Assembly (NCBI RefSeq): GCF_001613425.1
Contig: NZ_BDCI01000017.1
Location: 186,001-250,000 of the forward strand
Length of the DNA stretch: 64,000 bases
Reading direction: 5' to 3'
Origin: Nocardia vulneris
Lineage (GTDB): Bacteria > Actinomycetota > Actinomycetes > Mycobacteriales > Mycobacteriaceae
Shown here piece after piece: positions 55,779-63,799 of the stretch. Numbering within the stretch: the stretch's first letter is position 1; each line of letters starts with the position of its first letter. The notes below the pieces were generated by a model, which had not been told where the DNA came from, did not search any database, and saw only the letters and a list, made by a program, of their open reading frames with translations. A program made the translations under genes and the position numbers.

Positions 55779-56125
55779 GGCGCGGTCCCCTGCCGGGCGG
55801 ACGCGGCGCCGGTCAGGGCGTGCAGCACCGTGGCCACCGCCATGGAACCCTTGCTGCGGTACGGATGCAGCCGGGCGCGGTGGTGCAGGTGCTGTTCACT
55901 GCGCTCGTAGACCCGGAACGAGGCCTCGTCCACCCAGTCGCTGACGATGTAGTACACCGCCGTCTCCTCGGTGCTGCGGGACAGCCACTGCCCCAGGTTG
56001 GCCGGTTGATCGGTGATGATCGAGGCGCCGTCGAGCCAGGCCTGCTCGAAGGCGGCCTCCTGCCCGGGGATCACCTCCATGCGCAGCATCACCCGGAACA
56101 CCGTGCCCGCGATGGTGTCGGTCAT
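55775..56125 (-). CDS. ABM-domain monooxygenase, copy 2
   Basis: 116 residues: FRVMLRMEVIPGQEAAFEQAWLDGA, then YYIVSDWVDEASFRVYERSEQHLHHRARLHPYR. Same fold as its neighbour but diverged, with a His-rich helix that may be catalytic. Its ATG overlaps the ketoreductase stop by one base. Confidence 0.83.
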   Translation of the reverse strand: MTDTIAGTVFRVMLRMEVIPGQEAAFEQAWLDGASIITDQPANLGQWLSRSTEETAVYYIVSDWVDEASFRVYERSEQHLHHRARLHPYRSKGSMAVATVLHALTGAASARQGTAP

Positions 56126-56856
56126 CAGATCCCTCCGTCGACGTGGATGGTCTCGCCCGTGACGTACGCGGCGCCGTCACCGGCGAGGAAGGCGACCACG
56201 GCCGCGATATCGTCGGTCGTGCCGAGCCGGCGCAGGGCGGTCATCCCTTCGTAGCGCGCGGTGACCTCGGCAGGTAGTTCGACCTCGGTGGCGGTGACGC
56301 CGGGCGCCACCACGTTCACCCGGATACCTTGCGGCCCCAGCTCTTTCGCCAGCGACCGGGTCAACCCGATCAGCCCGGCCTTGGCCGCGGTGTAATGCGC
56401 GCGCAGCGGGATGCCGACGGTGGCGACGCGGGAGCCGATATTGATCACCGACGCACCCCGGTCCAGCAGCGGCAGCACCTGCTGGGTGACGTGGAAGGCG
56501 GCGGTCAGACCCGTGTCGAGCACCCGATGCCATTCCGCCAGCGGCAGTTCCGCGAACGGCACGTGGCTGATCGCGCCCGCGTTGTTGACCACCACGTCGA
56601 GTCGGCCGTAACGCTCCCGGCAGGTCTGTGCCAGCGCGACCACCTGATCGGGATCGGTCACGTCGGTCAGCACCAGGTGATGGTCACCGCCGATCGCGGC
56701 GAGTTCCTTGGCCAGCAGGTCGACGTGGTCGCCTGGCGTGTGATAGCAGGCGATGACCTGCGCCCCGGCCTCGGCCAAGGTCTTGGTGATCGACGCGCCG
56801 ATACCGCGCACGCCGCCGGTCACCAGCGCGGTCTTGTTCGCCAGTGCTTGCCCCAT
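56125..56856 (-). CDS. Polyketide ketoreductase (FabG-like SDR)
   Basis: 243 residues. TGGVRGIGASI (about 13-23) binds NADPH; NNAG at about 91; Ser in INIGSRVA and Tyr/Lys in HYTAAKAG (about 154-161) form the active site; VDGGI ends the protein. It would reduce one keto group of the poly-beta-keto chain or cyclised intermediate. In pentangular pathways a KR of this kind acts on a distal ring rather than at C9. Confidence 0.88.
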   Translation of the reverse strand: MGQALANKTALVTGGVRGIGASITKTLAEAGAQVIACYHTPGDHVDLLAKELAAIGGDHHLVLTDVTDPDQVVALAQTCRERYGRLDVVVNNAGAISHVPFAELPLAEWHRVLDTGLTAAFHVTQQVLPLLDRGASVINIGSRVATVGIPLRAHYTAAKAGLIGLTRSLAKELGPQGIRVNVVAPGVTATEVELPAEVTARYEGMTALRRLGTTDDIAAVVAFLAGDGAAYVTGETIHVDGGI

Positions 56857-56884
56857 CTCGACTCCTCTTGAACTCGGGCCGGTT

Positions 56885-57370
56885 TCACCCGGCGAGCGCG
56901 GTGGTCAGCACCGCGACGACGAAAGCGGTCAGGGCCGACCCGGTACGCACGACGTTCCAGCGCCGCCAGCGCCTGCGCGGGTCGCGATCGGCCCAGTCCA
57001 CGGGTTGATGCGCCGGATCCAGGCTCGCCACATAGCGATTCACCGGCAGGTTCTTCGTCACGGAGATACCGACGGTGCACAACAGCAGTGCCGAGGAGGT
57101 CGCGAAACCGAAACGCGCCGTGGCGGACTCGTCCAGCACGACCGCGTGCACCAGATACGCCAGCAACGCGGTGATGTTCAGCAGCGGCATGGCCGGATCG
57201 AAACGCGGCCACATGAATCGCACCCCGCTGACGTACTCCCGGTAGGACTGCACGCCCTGATAGGGCGCGACACCGATCACCGTGGCGAGCATGATCCCGG
57301 TCCCCAGCCCGTTCGCGGCGAGCCCCGCCGCCAGCAGCAACGCCCCCGCCGGGCCCGTGGCCGCGGACAT
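56885..57370 (-). CDS. DUF1772 anthrone-oxygenase-like membrane protein, copy 2
   Basis: 161 residues, four hydrophobic helices and the core TKNLPVNRYVASLD (about 108-121). Similar layout to copy 1 at 39886 but low identity by eye. ATG 57370 overlaps the aromatase stop by one base. Located between aromatase and ketoreductase, so a direct role in aglycone oxidation is plausible. Confidence 0.75.
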   Translation of the reverse strand: MSAATGPAGALLLAAGLAANGLGTGIMLATVIGVAPYQGVQSYREYVSGVRFMWPRFDPAMPLLNITALLAYLVHAVVLDESATARFGFATSSALLLCTVGISVTKNLPVNRYVASLDPAHQPVDWADRDPRRRWRRWNVVRTGSALTAFVVAVLTTALAG

Positions 57371-57885
57371 CAGCCCGCGCCGCCCGCGGTATGGCGTGCC
57401 TCCAGGATCTGCTTGATCCGGCGCATCTCCCGCGGCGAGTTGACGTTGATCCGCTCGGCCATCTGCTCGTCGCTGATCGGCGCGGTCGGCTTCAGGCGGA
57501 AGCGCTGGCTCCAGCGCATCCGCACACCCTCCGCGTCCGGCGTGTACTCCCAACGCAGGTACATGAATTCGAACGGCCCGGTCTCCACCCGCCGGGCGTG
57601 TACGACACCGCCGTCGGCGTCGAGCAGCCGTTCGGAGACCCAGCTCCAGACCGCGCCGTTCGGGTCCGGGTGCATGGTGAGCCGGAAGCGCACGTAATCC
57701 GGTCGCTGCTCCAGTATTTCGACCGCCGCGTACTCGCTGAACAGTCCGGGCCACGCGGACACGTCGTTGGTGTCGGCCCAGACCCGGTCCAGCGGCGCGT
57801 TGATCACCACCGCGTTCTCGGTGACCAGACCGCCGGTGGCCGCGTCCGCGAAGACCGCGCCGATCTCGACGCCGTCGGCGCTCAT
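57370..57885 (-). CDS. TcmN-like aromatase/cyclase (SRPBCC)
   Basis: 171 residues, single-domain SRPBCC cyclase: VVINAPLDRVWADTNDVSAWPGLFSEYAAVEIL, MHPDPNGAVWSWVSERLLD, FEFMYLRWEYTP and a long C-terminal helix. This is the first-ring cyclase/aromatase type of TcmN and WhiE-ORFVI. The start overlaps the ACP stop by four bases. Confidence 0.9.
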   Translation of the reverse strand: MSADGVEIGAVFADAATGGLVTENAVVINAPLDRVWADTNDVSAWPGLFSEYAAVEILEQRPDYVRFRLTMHPDPNGAVWSWVSERLLDADGGVVHARRVETGPFEFMYLRWEYTPDAEGVRMRWSQRFRLKPTAPISDEQMAERINVNSPREMRRIKQILEARHTAGGAG

Positions 57886-58160
57886 TGCGGCCGCGCCGGG
57901 ACGAGTTCGGCGGCGAGCTGGGCGTTGACCGCCGCCACCAGGTCCGCCGGGGTGCTGGTGCCGACGACCTGGCCGTCCTCCAGCCGCACCCCGAACCGGC
58001 GCCGGATCAGCGCCTGGGTTTCGATCAGCGCCAGCGAATCCAGGCCGAGTTCCTCGAACCCGATATCCGCGATGTCGCCGGTGGTGTCGAACTCCTCGTC
58101 CAGTTCGCCGAAGGCCTGGACCAGGATCGGTCTCAGATCGTCGATCGTGAACTCTGCCAT
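57882..58160 (-). CDS. Acyl carrier protein
   Basis: 92 residues; phosphopantetheine Ser42 in LGLDSLALIE. Carries the growing chain of the type II PKS. Ribosome site GGAGGG ahead of ATG 58160. A GCAAC/GTTGC hairpin (58183-58199) stands in the 50-base gap after KS-beta. Confidence 0.95.
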   Translation of the reverse strand: MAEFTIDDLRPILVQAFGELDEEFDTTGDIADIGFEELGLDSLALIETQALIRRRFGVRLEDGQVVGTSTPADLVAAVNAQLAAELVPARPQ

Positions 58161-58182
58161 CGTCGTCCCTCCTGTTACCTGT

Positions 58183-58199
58183 GCAACGAGATATGTTGC
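58183..58199 (-). other. Small hairpin between KS-beta and ACP genes
   Basis: GCAAC-N7-GTTGC, a 5-base stem with a 7-base loop, in the only sizeable gap inside the minimal PKS genes. It might adjust ACP expression relative to KS; it may also be chance. Confidence 0.3.
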
Positions 58200-58210
58200 G
58201 GCCGGGCCGT

Positions 58211-59449
58211 TCATGACGGCCCGGCCAGCACGAGCGCGGCGGCGAAGCCACCGTGGCCGCGGGCGAGCACCACCGCGTGCCGCAGCGGACGCGATCGTGG
58301 TCCGTCCACCACCAGGTCGAGTTCGGGATGGGCCGAACTGATCGCCCCCGGTGTCGGCGGGATCGTCTGGTACCGCAGGGCGAGTAGCGCGGTCGCCACG
58401 TCGAGCGCCGAACCGCCCGCGTACAGCCGCCCGGTCAGGGTTTTGGGCGCGGTCACCGGCACCGCGCGCCGGCCGAACACCGCGGTGAGCACCGCCGCCT
58501 CGGCCGCGTCCAGTTCCGGCACGGCCATCGCGTCGGCGAACACCACGTCCACCTCGTCCGGCGCGCAACCGGCATCGGCCATGGCGCGCACCAGCACTCG
58601 ATGCAGCCCGGTACCGGTCGCGGGCGTCGTATCGAAGGCGGCGGCGTAGCCGGCGATCCGGCCGTAGCTTTTCGCGCCGCGCGCGGCGGCCGCGGCGGCG
58701 GGCTCCACCGTGAACATCGCGCCGCCTTCACCCGGGACGTATCCCGCGGCCGCCGCGTCGAACGGCAGATAGCCCCGCTCGGGATCGGTTGCCGTACTGA
58801 GCAATCCGCTCGCGAGCTGGCAGGAATAGGCATAGGGGGACAGTGGTGCCTCGGTGCCGCCGGCGAGCATCAGCCCGGTGCCGCGGCGCAACTCCCGGCG
58901 GGCCTGACCGAGCGCGTCCAGCCCGGCCGCCTGCTCGGTCACCACGACCGAACACGGTCCCTTCGCACCGTTGCGGATCGAGACCTGTCCGGTGGTGGCC
59001 GCGTAGAACCAAGCGATCGACTGGTACGCACTCACCTCCGCGGGCCCGCCGGACCACAGGCTCGCGATCTCCCGCTGACCGAATTCGTTGCCGCCGGAGG
59101 AACTTCCGGTGACCACGCCGACGGATTCGCCTGCCGCCGCGGCCGGTTCGATACCGGCGTCGGCGAGGGCCGCCGCCGTGGCGGCGAGCCCGAAGCCGGT
59201 CCAGCGGTCGGTCTGCACCGACAGTCGTCGTGGAATATGGTGCTTGGCAATGAATTCGGGGACCGGTGCATGCAGCACGCTGGGGTAACCGGCGTCGCGA
59301 TACTGTGCGCTGACCTGGATCCCGCTGGTGCCCGACAAGCAGGCTCGCCAGTGCGCGTCCGCGCCGATCCCGGTCGGCGCGATGACACCGATCCCGGTCA
59401 CCACCGCGTCCGCGGTACGCGGGCGCGCAACGGCCAGTTCGACACTCAT
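58211..59449 (-). CDS. Type II PKS chain length factor (KS-beta)
   Basis: 412 residues. The active-site Cys of ketosynthases is Gln173 in VVTEQAAGLDA, as in all chain length factors; the rest keeps the thiolase fold (GYVPGEGGAM, TLTGRLYAGGSALDVATAL). With KS-alpha it sets the number of extender units. Start overlaps the KS-alpha stop (ATGA). Confidence 0.95.
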   Translation of the reverse strand: MSVELAVARPRTADAVVTGIGVIAPTGIGADAHWRACLSGTSGIQVSAQYRDAGYPSVLHAPVPEFIAKHHIPRRLSVQTDRWTGFGLAATAAALADAGIEPAAAAGESVGVVTGSSSGGNEFGQREIASLWSGGPAEVSAYQSIAWFYAATTGQVSIRNGAKGPCSVVVTEQAAGLDALGQARRELRRGTGLMLAGGTEAPLSPYAYSCQLASGLLSTATDPERGYLPFDAAAAGYVPGEGGAMFTVEPAAAAAARGAKSYGRIAGYAAAFDTTPATGTGLHRVLVRAMADAGCAPDEVDVVFADAMAVPELDAAEAAVLTAVFGRRAVPVTAPKTLTGRLYAGGSALDVATALLALRYQTIPPTPGAISSAHPELDLVVDGPRSRPLRHAVVLARGHGGFAAALVLAGPS

Positions 59450-60711
59450 GCCAGCGCCGCCACATCCGAGAGCACCATCGCGGACTGGAAGCCGCCGAAA
59501 CCGCTGCCGACGGTGAGCACCGAGCGCAGCCGTACGTCGCGCGCGGTGCGCGGCACATAGTCCAGGTCGCAGAACGGGTCCGGTTCGGCCAGATTCGCCG
59601 TCGGCGGCACCACCTGATGCCGCAAAGCCAAAGCGCAGGCGGCGATCTCGATCGAGCCGATGGCGCCGAGCGAATGCCCCACCATCGATTTGATCGAGCT
59701 GACCGGTACCCGGTACGCGTGCGGCCCGAGCGCGCGCTTGAGCGCCATGGTCTCGTGCCGATCGTTCTGCTGGGTACCCGAACCGTGCGCGCTCACATAG
59801 TCGACGGCGGTCGGGTCCAACCGGGCGTCGTCGAGCGCCGCGCGGATCGCGCCGGCCAGCTCCAGCCCGTCCGGGCGTAACCCGGTCATATGAAAAGCGT
59901 TGGCCCGCCGCGCTTCTCCGGGCAACGCACAGTAGATGCCGGCACCGCGGCGCCGGGCCCGCCCGGCGGTCTCCAGCACGAACATCGCCGCGCCCTCGGC
60001 CAGCACGAAGCCGCTGCGGCGCCGATCGAACGGCCGCGAGGCGCTCGCGGGATCGGCGTCGTCGGCGGTGGTGGCCAGGATCGCGTCGAACGATGCGGAC
60101 GAGATCGGCGAAATCGGGGCCTCGGTCGCACCGGCCACCGCGACCTCCGCCGAGCCCTCCCTGATCAGTTCCGCGGCATGGGCGACCGCGTCGATACCCG
60201 CGGTGCAGCCGGTCGAGATCAGCGCGCTCGGTCCACCCGCGCCGACCGCGCGGGCGACCTCGGCGACCGTCGCCGACGGCACGAGATAGGAATAGCCGTG
60301 CGGGGAGAGCGTCCGGGGATCGACCACCCAGCTCGTGCCGGACTCGCTGATCCCGACGAACTCACGTTCCAGGCTGGTGGTCGCGCCCACCGCGCTGCCG
60401 ATCACCACGGCGGTCTCCGCCGCGCATTCGGCGAATTCCAGTCCACTGTCCGCGACCGCCTCCGCGGCACTGACCAGCGCGAACTGGGTCATCCGGTCCA
60501 GTTCCGCGGCCCGGCGCGGGTCCAGGCCGTGCGCCGCGGGATCGAAATCGACCTCGGCCGCGATCCGCGAACGGAAGCCCGAGGCGTCGAACAGGGTGAT
60601 CGGCCGGGTCGCGGTGCGCCCGTCGACCAGCAGTTGCCAGAAGTCCTTGCTGCCGATACCGCCGGGTGCCACCACCCCGAGTCCGGTGATCACCGGCGTG
60701 CGCTCGTCCAT
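59446..60711 (-). CDS. Type II PKS ketosynthase (KS-alpha)
   Basis: 421 residues. Catalytic Cys169 in STGCTAGIDAVAHA, His in SAHGSGTQQNDRHE (near 309) and His in SMVGHSLGAIGSIEIAA (near 346). Decarboxylative condensation of malonyl-ACP to the poly-beta-keto chain. ATG 60711 lies two bases after the cupin stop. Confidence 0.97.
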   Translation of the reverse strand: MDERTPVITGLGVVAPGGIGSKDFWQLLVDGRTATRPITLFDASGFRSRIAAEVDFDPAAHGLDPRRAAELDRMTQFALVSAAEAVADSGLEFAECAAETAVVIGSAVGATTSLEREFVGISESGTSWVVDPRTLSPHGYSYLVPSATVAEVARAVGAGGPSALISTGCTAGIDAVAHAAELIREGSAEVAVAGATEAPISPISSASFDAILATTADDADPASASRPFDRRRSGFVLAEGAAMFVLETAGRARRRGAGIYCALPGEARRANAFHMTGLRPDGLELAGAIRAALDDARLDPTAVDYVSAHGSGTQQNDRHETMALKRALGPHAYRVPVSSIKSMVGHSLGAIGSIEIAACALALRHQVVPPTANLAEPDPFCDLDYVPRTARDVRLRSVLTVGSGFGGFQSAMVLSDVAALA

Positions 60712-60713
60712 GA

Positions 60714-61124
60714 CTAGCCGGACACTTTCGGCTGCGCGGCGTCCGGATCCGGCAGCGGCTCGGTATCGACATGGCCGAGTGCGGGTTCCGGGGCCAGCGG
60801 CGCCAACTGGAACACGGCCTCGGCCGGCGCCGAGCCGTCGTTCTGCACCCGATGCCGGACGCCGATCGGGACGAAAACCGCACTGCCCTGGGCCACCTCG
60901 ACCGGCGCGCCGTCGAGCAGCACGGTCAGCGAACCCGCGACGACATAGAGGAACTCTTCCGAATACGGGTGATAGTGCTCGCTGACGAACTCGCCCGGCG
61001 CGAGCCGCAGCACCCCGAGAAAGCCGGAGGTCGACTCGACCGTGCGCGGGCTGAGCAGCACCCGCAGGTCGCCGCCGCGCCGGGCGTTCGGCGCGATATC
61101 GGCCGCCGCCACCACCCGCGTCAC
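60714..61124 (-). CDS. Cupin-fold polyketide cyclase
   Basis: 136 residues from a GTG overlapping the TcmI-type gene. One cupin barrel with metal-site motif EHYHPYSEEFLYVVAG (HxHxxxxxE) and PIGVRHRVQN. Cupins of this size placed next to KS-alpha in pentangular polyphenol clusters (PdmL type) work with the TcmI-type cyclase to close the later rings. Confidence 0.85.
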   Translation of the reverse strand: MTRVVAAADIAPNARRGGDLRVLLSPRTVESTSGFLGVLRLAPGEFVSEHYHPYSEEFLYVVAGSLTVLLDGAPVEVAQGSAVFVPIGVRHRVQNDGSAPAEAVFQLAPLAPEPALGHVDTEPLPDPDAAQPKVSG

Positions 61125-61444
61125 GGCCGGGTCCACTGGTAGAAGGACCGGGCCATCGCATCGGCCGGGCTGCGCCAGCTCGGTGAATAGGGCTGGATGA
61201 AGGGCAGCAGCCCCTCGTTGATCTCCTGGAACAGCGGATGGGTCCGCACCTCGGCGACCCGCTCGGCCACCGCCGCGTCGGCCTCGATCAAATGGAAATA
61301 CAGGTCGTGGAAGGTGAACAGGGTGCGCCGCCGCACGCCCACCAGGGCGGGGAGTTCGGTCTGGTCCGAGCGCGCGAACAACTCGGCGACCTGCTCGCTG
61401 TCCCCCGGTCGCATCCGCGCCACGATCAGACTGAGCTCCGACAT
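61121..61444 (-). CDS. TcmI-type polyketide cyclase
   Basis: 107 residues of the Cyclase_polyket family: SLIVARMRPGDSEQVAELFARSD, TLFTFHDLYFHLIEAD and the C-terminal SFYQWTRP signature. Closes late rings of the aromatic polyketide. First gene of the long minus-strand series; the promoter must lie in 61445-61605, shared with the methyltransferase that runs the other way. Confidence 0.92.
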   Translation of the reverse strand: MSELSLIVARMRPGDSEQVAELFARSDQTELPALVGVRRRTLFTFHDLYFHLIEADAAVAERVAEVRTHPLFQEINEGLLPFIQPYSPSWRSPADAMARSFYQWTRP

Positions 61445-61505
61445 CTCGACCTCTCCTCATGTTGCTCAACTGGCCCAATGAGATTCGTGGACTCTGGCAC
61501 CCCGT

Positions 61506-61563
61506 GATCGAGGCGCACTGTGGGAGCGATCGAGGACACCCCGTGCGCAGCGCGATCGAGGAC
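61506..61563. promoter_or_regulatory. Three GATCGAGG direct repeats in the divergent PKS promoter
   Basis: GATCGAGG occurs at 61506, 61528 and 61554 in the 161-base region between the TcmI-type gene and the O-methyltransferase gene. The first two are 22 bases apart (two helical turns of 11), the third 26 further. TCGAGG(C/A) heptamers resemble DnrI/ActII-ORF4-type SARP sites. Confidence 0.45.
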
Positions 61564-61605
61564 GGCACCAGTGATCGTGGAGCGCGCGAACCGACGATCG
61601 CTCGC

Positions 61606-62646
61606 ATGTCGACCGAGATCACCGCGCGTGGGCAGGCGCAGCAGCAGCTGCTCGGATTGCTGGCCGGGAAGATGGTCTCCGCGACCATCTGCACGCTGGC
61701 GCGGATCGGCCTCGCCGATCACCTCACCGAGGGGCCCCGCCCGGTGTCCGAGCTGGCCACGGCCACCGGCACCGACCCGGACATGCTCTACCGCTTCCTG
61801 CGCACCGCCGCCGGCGTCGGCCTGTTCAGCGAGCACGCGGACCGGTCGTTCGGACTCACCGAGACCGGCGCGCTGCTGCGCTCGGACGTGGATGGTTCGC
61901 TGCGCTACCTGGCCTACCTCTACGGCGAGGAGAGCGTCTGGAACTGCTTCGCCTACGCCGCCGACACCCTGCGCACCGGCAAACCCGCGGGCCCGGCCTT
62001 GCGCGGCGGGCGCGGCTGGTTCGAGTACATGGCCGACAGCCCCGAGTACGCGGAGGTCTTCCACCGCGCGATGACCGGCGTGAGCAACCGGGCGCCGGAG
62101 GTGGCCGCGAGCTACGATTTCGGCCGGTACCGGACGATCGCCGATATCGGCGGCGGGCAGGGCCGGCTGCTCTCGGCTATTCTCGCCGCCAACCCGCAGC
62201 AGCGCGGCGTGCTCTTCGACACCGAATCCGCCATCGGCGGCGCGGATTCCGTGCTCACCGAGTTCGGGGTGCGCGATCGGGTCGAGTGCGTGGTCGGCGA
62301 TTTCTTCGACAGCGTGCCCGCCGGGGCGGACGCGTACCTACTCAAGGCGATCCTGCACGATTGGAACGACGCCGACTCGATCCGCATCCTGCGCAACATC
62401 CGCGCGGTCAGCACCGCGGACACCCGGGTCTACGTGATCGAGGCGGTGGTGCCCGGCGCCGGCGAATGGCATTTCAGCAAGGCGATGGACATCGCCATGG
62501 CGGTGAGCCTGGGCGGCAAGGAGCGCGAGCTCGCCGAGTGGCGAGACCTGTTCGCGCAGGCCGATTTCGAGCTGGTCGACACGGTGCGCACCGCACCGCC
62601 GCACTGGTTGATCAAAGCCAGGCCGATACCGCGGACGCAGCGATGA
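61606..62646 (+). CDS. SAM-dependent O-methyltransferase (TcmO/DnrK-type), copy 2
   Basis: 346 residues from ATG 61606. Winged-helix N-terminus, then motif I IADIGGGQGRLLSAIL (about 180-195), VVGDFFDSVPAGADAYLLKAILHDWND (about 227-253) with the catalytic His-Asp, and a closing DTVRTAPPHWLIKA. Related to copy 1 at 40338. Likely a phenol O-methyltransferase of the aglycone. Overlaps the P450 by four bases. Confidence 0.9.
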   Translation: MSTEITARGQAQQQLLGLLAGKMVSATICTLARIGLADHLTEGPRPVSELATATGTDPDMLYRFLRTAAGVGLFSEHADRSFGLTETGALLRSDVDGSLRYLAYLYGEESVWNCFAYAADTLRTGKPAGPALRGGRGWFEYMADSPEYAEVFHRAMTGVSNRAPEVAASYDFGRYRTIADIGGGQGRLLSAILAANPQQRGVLFDTESAIGGADSVLTEFGVRDRVECVVGDFFDSVPAGADAYLLKAILHDWNDADSIRILRNIRAVSTADTRVYVIEAVVPGAGEWHFSKAMDIAMAVSLGGKERELAEWRDLFAQADFELVDTVRTAPPHWLIKARPIPRTQR

Positions 62647-63782
62647 GCGGCTGCCCGTTCCCGTTCGCCTGGCCCGCAGGCCCGGCCCAGCCGGAGGCGC
62701 TGCTGCAGGCACACCGCGACCCGTTCCGCACGGTCACCCTGCCCAGCGGCGACGACGCGATGCTGGCCACCCGTTACCAGACCATCCGGGCCTTGCTCGC
62801 CGACCCGCGAATCAGCAAGGACCGCAACCGGTCCGGCGTGGCGAAAATGACCACCCGGCCGCAGAAGGTATTTCAGCGCCGGGTCGACATGTCCCCGCCC
62901 GCGCATGCCCGGATGCGGCGGCTGATCGCGCGCGAATTCACCGCCGCCCGAGTCGAAACCCTGCGCCCGCGGATCGCGGCCATCGTCGCGGAGTTGCTCG
63001 ACCGGATGGCGGCCGGTGGCGCGGCGGAGCCGGTGGATCTGAATACCGCCTTCGCGTTTCCGCTGTCGATCCAGGTGATCTGCGAGCTGCTCGGCGTCCC
63101 CGCGCAGGACCGTCATCATTTCGGCGACACCAGCAATCCGCCGTGGGACTACATCCGCGAACTCATCGAACGCAAACGGCGGCAACCCGATTCGGATCTG
63201 ATCAGCGCCCTCATCGCGGTGACCGACGCCGAGGACGGCCGCCTCACCCCCGACGAACTACACTTCTGGTCGACTCTGCTGCTGCTCGCCGGCTACGAGA
63301 CGACGGCGAACCAGCTCGCGGGCGGTGTCGTGCTGCTGCTGCACCATCGCGACCAATTGGCGCTGCTGCGAGCGGATCCGGCGTTGATCACCGGTGCGGT
63401 GGAGGAACTGCTGCGCTGCCAGGTGGTCGGCACCTCGCTGTCCATGCTGCGCTACGTCACCGAGGACGTCACCGTCGACGATCGTGTTATTCCGCAGGGC
63501 ACCAGCATCATTCCCGCGCTCGAATGCGCCAATCACGATCCGGCGGTGTTCGCCGACCCAGGGCGGATCGACCTCACCCGGCGCGACGCGCAGCAGCTCA
63601 CGTTCAGCGTCGGGCGGCACTTCTGCCCCGGCGCGCCGCTGGCACGCGCCCAGCTGCAGATCGGTATCGGCGCATTGATCGAACGCTTCCCGACGCTGCG
63701 ACTCGCGGTCGCGCCCGAGCGCCTCGACCGCGTCGACGACCATTTCTTCCAGGGCTTCCGCACGGTTCCCGTGCGCTGGTGA
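62643..63782 (+). CDS. Cytochrome P450, copy 1 (short)
   Basis: 379 residues. I-helix LLLAGYETTANQ (about 215-226), ExxR in VEELLRCQ, and heme Cys328 in FSVGRHFCPGAPLAR. It is about 15 residues shorter than usual between FGDTSN and WDYIRELIERKRRQ, where the F and G helices that cover the substrate lie. Probably an aglycone oxidase. Needs ferredoxin from elsewhere. Confidence 0.9.
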   Translation: MSGCPFPFAWPAGPAQPEALLQAHRDPFRTVTLPSGDDAMLATRYQTIRALLADPRISKDRNRSGVAKMTTRPQKVFQRRVDMSPPAHARMRRLIAREFTAARVETLRPRIAAIVAELLDRMAAGGAAEPVDLNTAFAFPLSIQVICELLGVPAQDRHHFGDTSNPPWDYIRELIERKRRQPDSDLISALIAVTDAEDGRLTPDELHFWSTLLLLAGYETTANQLAGGVVLLLHHRDQLALLRADPALITGAVEELLRCQVVGTSLSMLRYVTEDVTVDDRVIPQGTSIIPALECANHDPAVFADPGRIDLTRRDAQQLTFSVGRHFCPGAPLARAQLQIGIGALIERFPTLRLAVAPERLDRVDDHFFQGFRTVPVRW

Positions 63783-63799
63783 ACAGCAGGAAGGTGCGC

